Positions 18,414 through 27,398 of a DNA stretch of 64,000 nucleotides are shown piece after piece; the stretch's first letter is position 1; every line of letters begins with the position of its first letter. A program made the position numbers and the translations under genes. The notes under the pieces were generated by a model. It searched no databases. It worked only from the letters and a program-made list of their open reading frames with translations, and was not told the origin of the DNA. Where the stretch lies: NCBI GenBank assembly GCA_963169045.1, contig CAUJDF010000038.1:62001-126000 (forward strand), written 5' to 3'. This stretch comes from Myxococcota bacterium. GTDB taxonomy: Bacteria; Myxococcota_A; Bradymonadia; UBA7976; UBA1532.

Positions 18414-19964
18414 TCAGGAGGAGCACGACAGGGCCGAGCAGCCGGGCTTGTCCTCGGCCCAGGCCGGGCGCTTCGCGGCGAGGTCCTCTTCGCCGGGCTG
18501 GTCGTCGTAGGGACGCTCGAGGACGCGGTACAGGCGCTCGAGCACGGAGGTGTCGCCGTCCGTCGCGGCCTCGATCGCCATCTGCGCGAGGTAGTTCCGC
18601 AGCACGTACTTCGGGTTGACGCGCTTCATCGCGGCGCGCCGCCCGGCCTCGGGCAGCCCGTCGCGCGCGATGCACGCGGCGTACATGCGCTCCCAGGCAT
18701 GCCAGACCTCCGCCACCTCGGCGTCGACCGGCGCGTAGAACGAGGGCGCCACGTGGTCGAGCAGCGGCTCGCCGGGCCGCCACTCGCAGAGCGCGCGGAA
18801 GAACAGCGTCATGTCCGCCCGCGAGGCATGCAGCAGACCGAACAGAGGGTCCACGAGGCCCTCGTCGAACGCGGCGAGGCCGAGCTTCTGCGCGAGCATC
18901 GCCGTGTGCGCCTCTTCGAAGGCATCGCGATAGACCGAGAGGCTCTCGTGCAGGCGCGCCTCGTCGCCGATCAGCGGGAACATCGCCTCGCAGAGGCGCG
19001 CGAGGTTCCACTGCGCGACCGCGGGCTGGTGGCCGAAGCGGTAGCGGCGGCCCTGGGCGTCGGTGGTGTTCGGCGTCCAGTCCGGATCGAAGGGCTCGAG
19101 CCAGCCGTAGGGGCCGTAGTCGATGGTGAGGCCGAGCGCCGACATGTTGTCGGTGTTCATCACCCCGTGCACGAAGCCGACTCGCATCCAGTGGGCCATC
19201 AGCACGGCGGTGCGGCGGGCGATCTCGTCGAGCAGCTTTCCGAACACGTCCGGGTCGCCGCGATCGAGCTCGGGGGAGTGGTCCTCGATCAGGAGGAGCG
19301 CGAGGTCGCGCAGCAGGGCGTGCTCCCGGTGGGCGCTCGCGATCTCGAAGTGGCCGAAGCGCAGGAACGACGGCGCCACGCGGCAGACGACAGCGCCGGG
19401 CTCGGGCGCGGGGTGGCCGTCGTAGAGGATGTCGCGCACGACCGGCTCGCCGGTGGTCACGAGGCTCAGGGCGCGCGTCGTCGGCACCCCGAGGAAGTGC
19501 ATGGCCTCGCTGCACAGGAACTCGCGGAGCGAGGAGCGCAGGACGGCGCGGCCGTCGGCGCGGCGCGAGTACGGCGTCGGCCCCGCGCCCTTGAGCTGGT
19601 ACTCGAAGCGGCCGCGGCCGGGCGTGACCGCCTCGCCGAGCGTGAGGGCGCGGCCGTCGCCGAGCTGGCCGGCCCACGTGCCGAACTGGTGGCCGCCATA
19701 GCGCGCGGCGTACGGCCGCATGCCGGGCAGCACGCGGTTCCCGGCGAGCACCTCGAGGGCCTCGCGATCGGGGCGCGCGACGCCGAGCTCCTCGGCGAGC
19801 CGGTACGACCAGCCGACGAGCGACGGCGCGGCCACGGGCGTCGGCGCCACCTCGGAGTACGCGGCGCCCGGCACCATGCGCGTGGCATGGTCGCGCCGCG
19901 GATCGCCGGGCAGGCGCGCCACGAAGCAGGATTCCCAAGGAAGTCCGGTCAGATCCAGCAGCAT
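18414..19964 (-). CDS. selO: Protein adenylyltransferase SelO (YdiU family)
   Basis: A 516-residue pseudokinase-fold enzyme that transfers AMP from ATP to protein Ser/Thr/Tyr, linked to redox stress. Conserved blocks are YGGHQFGTWAGQLGDGRA, GAGPTPYSRRADGRAVLRSS, REFLCSEAMHFLGVPTTRAL, the catalytic-loop-like HGVMNTDNMSALGLTIDYGP, and RNYLAQMAIEAATDGD. The chain ends GCSALSCSS, with two Cys where eukaryotic homologues carry selenocysteine near the C-terminus. Length is normal. It lies 42 bases downstream of the multicopper oxidase gene on the same strand, so the two may be co-transcribed. Confidence 0.93.
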   Translation of the reverse strand: MLLDLTGLPWESCFVARLPGDPRRDHATRMVPGAAYSEVAPTPVAAPSLVGWSYRLAEELGVARPDREALEVLAGNRVLPGMRPYAARYGGHQFGTWAGQLGDGRALTLGEAVTPGRGRFEYQLKGAGPTPYSRRADGRAVLRSSLREFLCSEAMHFLGVPTTRALSLVTTGEPVVRDILYDGHPAPEPGAVVCRVAPSFLRFGHFEIASAHREHALLRDLALLLIEDHSPELDRGDPDVFGKLLDEIARRTAVLMAHWMRVGFVHGVMNTDNMSALGLTIDYGPYGWLEPFDPDWTPNTTDAQGRRYRFGHQPAVAQWNLARLCEAMFPLIGDEARLHESLSVYRDAFEEAHTAMLAQKLGLAAFDEGLVDPLFGLLHASRADMTLFFRALCEWRPGEPLLDHVAPSFYAPVDAEVAEVWHAWERMYAACIARDGLPEAGRRAAMKRVNPKYVLRNYLAQMAIEAATDGDTSVLERLYRVLERPYDDQPGEEDLAAKRPAWAEDKPGCSALSCSS

Positions 19965-20006
19965 CCCGTGAGATGCGCGTCGGGGCCGTCGCGTCGCGGC
20001 GGGAGG

Positions 20007-22481
20007 TCAGCGGCAGGCGCCGTCCACGCAGCGCTGGCCGGGCGGGCAGGGTCCGGGGCACTCGCGCGGCGCCGGCACGCAGCGCCGCTCGCCGTCGGCA
20101 TCGGCCTCGTCGGCGCAGGTGCCGCCGGGCGGGCACTGGCCCTCGTCGCCGCAGCGGGCGCAGCGCAGGGCGGCCTCGGGGCACCGCGAGGGATCGGCGA
20201 TGCACTCGCTGGCGACGACGGCGCGCTCGCACCCGGTGTCGCCCTCGGCGCAGTCGCGCCACGTACACGGCCCGCCCGAGCACCGCGTGTCGCAATCCTC
20301 GACCGCGGGATCGCAGATCTGGATGAGCTCCATCATCCCGTGGTCTTCGTGGTTCAGCTTGTGGCAGTGGAAGACATACGAGCCGGTGAACGCGCGGTAC
20401 TCGGTCAACAGATCGTGCTGGCGATCGAGGTTGACGAGGTAGGTGTCGCGCCAGTGGGCGAAGGGCGGCTCGAACAGCCGCGCCTTGGTGTTGCGGTGCT
20501 CGGAGCCGGCCGGCGGGAGCGGGCACACGACGAACGGGTTGATGTGGATGTGGAACGGGTGCCCGTCGAAGCCCGAGATGATGCGCCAGTGGTCCACCTC
20601 GCCCTTCGTGAGCACCCGGTCGATGGGATACCGCGTGCGGTCGGTGTGCTCGAAGTTCTTCGCGTTGACGTTGTGGTCCGGGAAGGCGCACTGGTCGAGG
20701 TCGCCCTGGTTGTAGAAGAGCGCCCAGAACACCGCGAGTTGGTCGATCTCGTCGACGTCGCGGATGGCTTCGACCTCCCGGCAGCGCTGCAGGGCGTCGA
20801 CGGTGCCGTCCTTCAGCATCAGGCTGGGCGCGAGGGCGGCGACCTCGGCGAGGTCGGGCATGCGCGTCTCGGTGGGCTGCCCCGCGCTCGCCGCCACGTT
20901 CACGATGGCGACGAGGTCGCCGTTGGTCAGCCGCTGCAGGATGTCGTCGAGCGTCGGCGGGTCCATCAGGCCGACGGCCTCGCCCGTCGTGCCCGTGTCG
21001 TCGGGCTGCAGGAAGCGGCCGGCCATGAGACAGAGCGTCTCACCGTCCCGCAGCTGGCTGCCGTCGAGCAACGCCTCAACGCGGTAACCCGGGGACATGA
21101 ACAGATAGGGCGGCGCGAAGGGCCAGTCCTCGTCCGACGGCGGGCGCGGCATGGTGATGCCGTCGCGCGCGATCTGCGTCAGCGGCACCGGCCCGTCGGC
21201 GAACTTCAGCCGCTCGCAGTTCGGGTCCTCGCTCTTGAAGAGCGCCAGCGTCACCTCGTCGAGGAAGGAGCCGTGCAGGAAGCGCCAGCGCTCGATCTGG
21301 CCCGGGGGCATCACGAGGCGCGGGCGGCGGATGCCGTTGATGAGGTTGGTCTGCTTCTCCTCGGTGTCGCCGAGGACCTCGAAGTCGTTGAAGGTGATGT
21401 GGTCCTCGTCGCAGGGCTGGCCGTCCTCGAGCGCCGGGTAGCCGATCGGCGGCGTGGTGAAGACCAGCACGCGCTCGCGCGCGTTCTTGATGCCGGCGAC
21501 CTCGTCGAGCGGGCCGCGCACGATCCAGGCGCCGGTGGCGCCCGACGCCACCTGGATGGCGGTGCTGCCGTGGATGTGCGGGTGGTACCAGTGCAGGCCC
21601 TCGTGGTGCGGGCCGTCCTCGTCGATGTCCCAGCGGTGCCGGATGCCTTCGCCGGGCCCGACGCGGCTGAGCACGTCGTCGGCGTGGAAGCACTCGCGCG
21701 CGCCGTCGTCACGGTCCGGGGCGCAGGCGCGGCACTTCAGGCCGTCGGCCTCGGTGCAGCCGCCGCCCGCGGCGTAGTCGGGGCGCACGTGGGAGCCGTG
21801 GGCGTGCAGGTTCGTCAGGTTGAAGTCGAACATGTGGCAGGCTTCGCCCTCGGGGTCCCGGCACACGCAGTCGTCGTGACCGCCGTGATGCCCGCCGGGC
21901 GTGCAGCTCATGCCATCGCTCTCGTTCGCGCAGGTGCAGTCGTGACCGCGCACGGCGCGGAAGTCCGACTTCGTGAAGCGATTCCGCAGGTCGACGCGCA
22001 CCTGACGCGGCGCGCCGTCGCGGATGGCCGGCGTCTCGATCGTCGGCGCGGGATACATGCCGTTGTAGGCGCGCCCGCAGTGGCGCTTGCCTTCGACGAC
22101 GATCTCGGTGGGCCGCAGCTCGAGCTCGTAGACGCCGTCGGCGTTGGGCTGCAGGAGCGGCGGGTTGCGGAAGGTCTCTTCGACGCAGGCGCCGCCCGGC
22201 AGCGCGAAGCAGCCGCCGGCGCCTCCCTGGCCGCCGGCCCCGCCCTGGCCGCCGGCCCCGCCGGCGCCGCCTCCACCACCGGCGCCGCCGCCACCACCGG
22301 CGCCGCCTCCACCACCGGCGCCGCCGCCACCACCGGCGCCGCCGCCACCACCGGCGCCGCCGGCCCCGCCTTCACCGCCGCTGCCGCCCGCGGCGCCGCC
22401 GCCCGTCTCGCCGCCCGTGCTCCCGTCGCAGCCCACGGCCAACGCGGCGGCCAGCAGACACGCGTACAACCTTCCGCTCAT
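20007..22481 (-). CDS. Multicopper oxidase lipoprotein with Gly-rich linker and Cys-rich tail
   Basis: An 824-residue exported protein. The signal has lipobox LAVGCDG. Residues about 25-95 are nearly pure Gly/Ala (GGAGGGGG repeats). The multicopper oxidase body carries four copper motifs in order: NLHAHGSHVRP near 224, HWYHPHIHGST near 297, HPFHIHINPF near 641, and HCHKLNHEDHGMM near 702, the last with the type 1 copper Cys, His and Met. The final 90 residues are Cys-rich repeats such as CPPGGTCADEAD and CPPGQRCVDGACR. It could oxidise metal ions or phenolics outside the cytoplasm; the substrate is not evident. The ATG has a GAGGGA ribosome site. Two 15-bp direct repeats lie just upstream. 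Confidence 0.9.
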   Translation of the reverse strand: MSGRLYACLLAAALAVGCDGSTGGETGGGAAGGSGGEGGAGGAGGGGGAGGGGGAGGGGGAGGGGGAGGGGGAGGAGGQGGAGGQGGAGGCFALPGGACVEETFRNPPLLQPNADGVYELELRPTEIVVEGKRHCGRAYNGMYPAPTIETPAIRDGAPRQVRVDLRNRFTKSDFRAVRGHDCTCANESDGMSCTPGGHHGGHDDCVCRDPEGEACHMFDFNLTNLHAHGSHVRPDYAAGGGCTEADGLKCRACAPDRDDGARECFHADDVLSRVGPGEGIRHRWDIDEDGPHHEGLHWYHPHIHGSTAIQVASGATGAWIVRGPLDEVAGIKNARERVLVFTTPPIGYPALEDGQPCDEDHITFNDFEVLGDTEEKQTNLINGIRRPRLVMPPGQIERWRFLHGSFLDEVTLALFKSEDPNCERLKFADGPVPLTQIARDGITMPRPPSDEDWPFAPPYLFMSPGYRVEALLDGSQLRDGETLCLMAGRFLQPDDTGTTGEAVGLMDPPTLDDILQRLTNGDLVAIVNVAASAGQPTETRMPDLAEVAALAPSLMLKDGTVDALQRCREVEAIRDVDEIDQLAVFWALFYNQGDLDQCAFPDHNVNAKNFEHTDRTRYPIDRVLTKGEVDHWRIISGFDGHPFHIHINPFVVCPLPPAGSEHRNTKARLFEPPFAHWRDTYLVNLDRQHDLLTEYRAFTGSYVFHCHKLNHEDHGMMELIQICDPAVEDCDTRCSGGPCTWRDCAEGDTGCERAVVASECIADPSRCPEAALRCARCGDEGQCPPGGTCADEADADGERRCVPAPRECPGPCPPGQRCVDGACR
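22266..22355. repeat. Five 18-bp tandem repeats encoding the Gly-rich linker of the multicopper oxidase
   Basis: Five adjacent copies of an 18-bp unit differ only by C/T at one position. On the coding strand each adds six residues (Gly and Ala). Imperfect Gly-coding repeats extend on both sides, about 22200-22385. Copy number in such arrays changes readily, so linker length probably varies between strains. Confidence 0.85.
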
Positions 22482-22523
22482 CGTCCCTCCCCTCAGTGAG
22501 CGCGATGATCCACAGGCGGCGGG

Positions 22524-22558
22524 GGGCGGGGATGGACGTAAACGGGCGGGGATGGACG
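22524..22558. promoter_or_regulatory. Two 15-bp direct repeats upstream of the multicopper oxidase
   Basis: GGGCGGGGATGGACG occurs at 22524-22538 and again, without mismatch, at 22544-22558. The 20-bp period is about two helical turns, so both copies face the same side of the DNA. The pair lies 43 bases upstream of the oxidase start and 11 bases past the end of the LysR-family gene. It looks like a tandem regulator site; whether the adjacent LysR protein binds it is unknown, since LysR sites are usually inverted repeats. Confidence 0.45.
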
Positions 22559-22569
22559 AAATCTATCCG

Positions 22570-23487
22570 TCAGTCGGCGGACATGGCCTGCAACATGGCC
22601 CGCGCGCGCTCCACCAGCGGCACGAGGTCGTTGAGCACCGCGCGCATGTGGGGACTGCCGGCGCGCGTGCGCGAGAACGCGACGCTGAACGGGAAGGAGC
22701 GCCCGACGCGGTCACCGAGCACGCGCCGCAGCGGGACGGAGCCGGGCGGATCGGGCAGCCGCGCGTCGGGCAGGTAGGTCAGCCCCATCCCGGCCATGGC
22801 GCACTGCCGCAGCCAGTGTACGTCGGAGCTGACGACGCAGGGCTCGATGGGCCACGGGCGCTCGGTGGTCGGCAGCAGCCGCGGGTCGCGGTCCGCCGAC
22901 CGCCACACCAGCACGTCGTGGCCGGAGAGCTCCTCGAGCGACGTGGGGACGCCGCGGCGCCGCAGGTAGTCGTCGCTCGCGACGAGCCACTCCCGCAGCG
23001 TCGCCACCGGCAGGACGGTCCACGGGCCGTTCGGGTCGACCTCGCCGAACACGGCGGCGAGATCGGCGAGCTCGAGCAGCGCGCGCATCGGCCGCTCGCA
23101 CACGGTGATGTCGACGCTCAGCCGCGGATAACGCTCCCGCCACAGGCGGACGAGCGGCTGGAGGAGGAACGGCGGCAGCCCCGGCGGCACCGCGATGCGC
23201 AGGACGCCCGTCGGCTCCGCCGAACCGTCGCGCAGCGCCTCGGTGAGGTGCTCGGCCTCGCGCAGCAGCAGGCGTCCGCGCGAGGCGAGCAGCCGGCCGG
23301 CCTCCGTGGGCTCGACCCCGCTCGTCGAGTGCGCGAACAGGGGCGTGCCCACGCGCGCCTCCAGCGCCTCGATGCGGCGGCGGATCGTCGTGCGCGACAC
23401 CAGGAGCGTCGCCGCGGCGCGCGCCAGCGACCCCTCGTCGACGACCTTGAGGAACGCTCGCAGCTCGTCCAGGTCCATGCGGCGCAT
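22570..23487 (-). CDS. LysR-family transcriptional regulator
   Basis: A 305-residue regulator. The N-terminal winged helix-turn-helix is clear: MDLDELRAFLKVVDEGSLAR, then AATLLVSRTTIRRRIEALEA and TPLFAHSTSGVEPTEAGRLL. A LysR substrate-binding domain follows (GVLRIAVPPGLPPFLLQPLV, DLAAVFGEV, SFPFSVAFSRTRAGSP). Starts at 23487 (MRRMDL) and 23478 (MDLDEL) are both possible. It precedes the multicopper oxidase on the same strand with an 88-base gap, and is divergent from the lipoprotein gene at 23661, so either may be its target. Confidence 0.92.
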   Translation of the reverse strand: MRRMDLDELRAFLKVVDEGSLARAAATLLVSRTTIRRRIEALEARVGTPLFAHSTSGVEPTEAGRLLASRGRLLLREAEHLTEALRDGSAEPTGVLRIAVPPGLPPFLLQPLVRLWRERYPRLSVDITVCERPMRALLELADLAAVFGEVDPNGPWTVLPVATLREWLVASDDYLRRRGVPTSLEELSGHDVLVWRSADRDPRLLPTTERPWPIEPCVVSSDVHWLRQCAMAGMGLTYLPDARLPDPPGSVPLRRVLGDRVGRSFPFSVAFSRTRAGSPHMRAVLNDLVPLVERARAMLQAMSAD

Positions 23488-23660
23488 TGGAACAGCGCCC
23501 GCGTCCCGCGCACAACCTTCCGCGTGCCCGAGAGCCTGGCCGCGCGAGGCGCCACCCCCTCCCCCCGGCGCGCCCGGCCCACCCTGGCCACTGCAGTAGC
23601 CGAAACACCGCGGCACGCCCCTTGCTCTCCGCGCCGGCCACCCGTTTCAGGAGCCGTCGC

Positions 23661-25115
23661 ATGGCCTCGCTCTCGCGCCTCCCCGCCCTCCTCGCCCTCT
23701 CCCTCGGCGTCGCCGCCTGCGGCGCCGAAGGCACCGACGGCGCCGATCCCGCCCTCGAGGCGACGCCCTCCGAGGACCAGGACCTCGTCCGCGCCTCGCC
23801 CGGCGGCAAGACCGACACGGGCTACCTGTCGAACCTCGCCGTCGAGCTCGAGGGCACCTTCGAGTCGGAGCTGCGCGTCGACGTGACCGCCCTGACCGAA
23901 GAGGAGCGCGCCGCGAAGCGCGAGGAGCTGCTCGCCGGCGGCTACGCCGTGCAGTCGATGCTCGACGAGCAGATCAAGTACGCCAAGAACCAGATCAACG
24001 CCTCGGCGCTGCACATGAACCTCAGCAGCAGCACCGCCCACGTCGTCAGCGCCGAGCTCGAGCCGGAAGGCTTCCTGAAGGTCGTCTATCAGAGCACCGT
24101 CGAGAGCATCGTCTCGACCGAGGAGCTCGAGAAGGCCGGCACCAACGTGCAGCAGGTGCTCGCCGAGAACTACGCCGCCGTCCTGCCCGACCGGCCGGCG
24201 CTCATGGCCGAGAAGGTCGGCGCCGCCTGCCAGAACGCCGAGGCGACCTCGTCGGAGGCCTACAACTACTTCTACTACTACGACCCGGCGAAGGAGGGCT
24301 GCGAGGCCGCGATGGACGCCGCCGGCATCCGCCGCGTCACCGCCCGCCTCACGCTGCGCGACCTCGCCGGCAACAAGACGGTGTACCCCGAGTACGACCA
24401 GCTCGTGGCCGACGGCAAGATCGACGCCGTCGTCTTCTTCGGCGCCGCCGAGCACGACTGGCAGCCGGGCCAGTGGGACTGGGGCACCTACGGCCGCGAC
24501 CAGCTCGTGCGCGACCTGCGCAACCGCGGCTTCGCCAAGGTCGAGGTGCCGAAGGGCGATGGCTACCGGAAGACGGTCGGCGACCTCGTCGAGACGATCA
24601 CCGTCATCGGCCCCGAGGTGCTCAAGGACCTGCAGAACGACACGGACGGTCTGTTCAAGACGCTCGTCCGCGAGAACGAGATCGTCATCTACAACGGTCA
24701 CTCGTTCTACGGCAGCCTGAGCGTGCTGAACGATGCCAGCATCTATCCCGGCCGCTATCAGATCTTCCTGATGAGCTCGTGCTGGAGCTATGAGTACTAC
24801 ACGAAGCAGATCTTCCAGCACAATCAGACCGAGGAAGACCCCCAGGGCTGGCTGCGCGCCGACGTCGTCAACGACACCCAGATGGGATGGTTCCACAACA
24901 TGCCGGGCGTCGCCCGCATCCTGCTGACGAACATCCTGCGCGGCGCGGAGACCGGTGGCGTCGAGGGCGACCGCTACTACACCTGGGATCGCATCATCGG
25001 CGCCATCAACGACTTCGTCCTGCAGGCGCAGACCGAGCGCAACACCGACAGCCACGAGATCTTCGGCGTGAGCGGCGTGCGCACCAACGTGTACCAGCCG
25101 CCCGCCGCGAACTGA
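23661..25115 (+). CDS. Lipoprotein of unknown function with clan CD-peptidase-like His and Cys motifs
   Basis: A 484-residue exported lipoprotein (lipobox GVAACG). I do not recognise a named family. Two spaced motifs resemble the catalytic pair of clan CD cysteine peptidases (caspase, gingipain, legumain): a hydrophobic strand ending in His, ENEIVIYNGHSFYG near residue 346, and a second strand ending in Cys, RYQIFLMSSCWSYEYY near residue 373. The spacing of about 27 residues is shorter than the usual 40-60, so this is only a suggestion. The mature N-terminus is acidic, then DTGYLSNLAVELEGTFESEL begins the folded part. The gene has its own promoter region and is divergent from the LysR regulator, with 173 bases between. 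Confidence 0.72.
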   Translation: MASLSRLPALLALSLGVAACGAEGTDGADPALEATPSEDQDLVRASPGGKTDTGYLSNLAVELEGTFESELRVDVTALTEEERAAKREELLAGGYAVQSMLDEQIKYAKNQINASALHMNLSSSTAHVVSAELEPEGFLKVVYQSTVESIVSTEELEKAGTNVQQVLAENYAAVLPDRPALMAEKVGAACQNAEATSSEAYNYFYYYDPAKEGCEAAMDAAGIRRVTARLTLRDLAGNKTVYPEYDQLVADGKIDAVVFFGAAEHDWQPGQWDWGTYGRDQLVRDLRNRGFAKVEVPKGDGYRKTVGDLVETITVIGPEVLKDLQNDTDGLFKTLVRENEIVIYNGHSFYGSLSVLNDASIYPGRYQIFLMSSCWSYEYYTKQIFQHNQTEEDPQGWLRADVVNDTQMGWFHNMPGVARILLTNILRGAETGGVEGDRYYTWDRIIGAINDFVLQAQTERNTDSHEIFGVSGVRTNVYQPPAAN

Positions 25116-25197
25116 CCCGCCCGCGCGCGTTCCCTCCGCCGACGGCGGGTGCCGTGATCCGGTCCGGGTGGACGTCCCATCACACCTCGTGATCGCC

Positions 25198-25280
25198 TCT
25201 CCCGGTCCGGATCGGCCGCCGAGGACGCGTCATGACCGTCTCTCCCGGTGCGGATCGGCCGCCGAGGACGCGTCATGATC
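25198..25280. repeat. Two intergenic direct repeats of about 39 bp, period 43 bp
   Basis: A block running from TCTCCCGGT to CGCGTCATGA occurs at about 25198-25236 and again at 25241-25279 with a single base change. Weaker matches to parts of it (GATCCGGTCCGGGTGGACG near 25156 and GTTCATGACGCGCAC near 25348) flank the pair, suggesting an older decayed array. It sits between a plus-strand and a minus-strand gene end. No coding or hairpin role is clear. Confidence 0.6.
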
Positions 25281-25383
25281 CGATTTCGGGGACGGGATCG
25301 CCCTTCCACGACCTGTCGTCGGCGCGCCGCCCGGTGGGGATCAGGCGTTCATGACGCGCACGGCCGGCGCGTCCCGGCGGGGA

Positions 25384-26046
25384 TCAGTTCGTGTCGCCGC
25401 CGCCGCCGCCGGCGTCGCCGCGGGTGCGGCGCGTCCGCGGGAAGTAGGTCTCGGCCGCCTTGCGCCCGAAACGTTCGATCAGCGCGCCATAGGTGCGCTC
25501 GAGGACGCGGTCGAAGCTCTCCGCCGCCGAGTCGAGCGCCGTCCGGGCGAGGGCCTGGGCGCGCCGCGCGCTCGCCACGCGCTTCTCCGCCTCGACGAAC
25601 GCGGCGATGCCCGCCTGTAGCTTCGGCACCGCCTCGAGACGCACCGGGTGTTCCGCCGGAAGTTGCGCCTCGATGCGCTCCACCAGCTCGGCGTACCGCG
25701 ACTCCTGCTCGTCGAGCGGCGCCGACGCGTAGTAGTCGAAGCCGAACGGGAAGATCGCGGTGTACGGCGCCTCGCGCATCGCCGCCGCCCCCGTGGATGC
25801 CAGCACGAGCCGCGCGTGCTGCGCCGTCTGGTCGAGGTCCCGGTCGGTCGCGTCGCGCTCCGCCAGCGCATACTGCACCGGCTCGGCGGCGTCCTCCCAT
25901 GACCGGCCGGCCGTCTTGAGCTTCTGTGTCACCTGCTTCACCGGACCGGCGAGCTCCGGCAGGCGCGCGCAGAGCAGTGATCCCTCGACGTATCTTCCGA
26001 AGTCGATGCGCTGCCCGTAGGCCGCCGTCTGTTGCGGAAGTCGCAT
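25384..26046 (-). CDS. Uncharacterised helical protein
   Basis: A 220-residue soluble protein that I do not recognise. Most of it is predicted helical and charged (VEAEKRVASARRAQALARTAL), with a central segment APYTAIFPFGFDYYASAPLDEQESRYAELVERIE. It ends in a basic stretch, FPRTRRTRGDAGGGGGDTN. There is no signal peptide or membrane segment. The pattern (tandem helices, regular Leu/Ala spacing) suggests a four-helix bundle. The ATG at 26046 has GAGGGG 5 bases upstream. It stands alone between a repeat-bearing gap and the peroxidase gene. Confidence 0.7.
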   Translation of the reverse strand: MRLPQQTAAYGQRIDFGRYVEGSLLCARLPELAGPVKQVTQKLKTAGRSWEDAAEPVQYALAERDATDRDLDQTAQHARLVLASTGAAAMREAPYTAIFPFGFDYYASAPLDEQESRYAELVERIEAQLPAEHPVRLEAVPKLQAGIAAFVEAEKRVASARRAQALARTALDSAAESFDRVLERTYGALIERFGRKAAETYFPRTRRTRGDAGGGGGDTN

Positions 26047-26176
26047 GTTGCCCCTCCCCCGTGGTGGCGCCCGGACTGCCATCCGGGCGTGCGGGCGACG
26101 CTAGTCGGCCGACGGACCGCCGTCAACGCTCCTCGCGCGGCGCCAGAGGGTCGGCGGCTCATTTCAGCCGGCGCGG

Positions 26177-27250
<1,074 letters not shown>

Positions 27251-27357
27251 GATCGATCCCCTTCCCATCCGTCGATGGGCCTATCCATCTCGAATCCATC
27301 AATAGTCCTCGTCGGGACCGCGCGCGTGGGCCGGACGGCCGACGCTCGGAGCGTGGC

Positions 27358-27389
27358 GCGCGTATCCGCCTGCGGCGGCGGATACGCGC
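27358..27389 (-). terminator. Perfect 13-bp stem hairpin after the spermidine-synthase-like gene (copy 2)
   Basis: GCGCGTATCCGCC at 27358-27370 pairs perfectly with GGCGGATACGCGC at 27377-27389 around a 6-base loop. It begins 10 bases past the stop of the minus-strand gene at 27399. There is no T-run after it on the minus strand, so it may act with Rho or as an RNA-stabilising hairpin instead of a classical intrinsic terminator. Confidence 0.6.
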
Positions 27390-27398
27390 TACGGGCGC

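Noticed and set aside
18297..22499. 1400-codon plus-strand open frame
   Set aside because: It lies opposite selO and the multicopper oxidase, both certain. The translation is low-complexity and has no motif.
23661..25115. Calling the lipoprotein a proven cysteine peptidase
   Set aside because: Only two short motifs fit and their spacing is short for clan CD; kept as a hypothesis.
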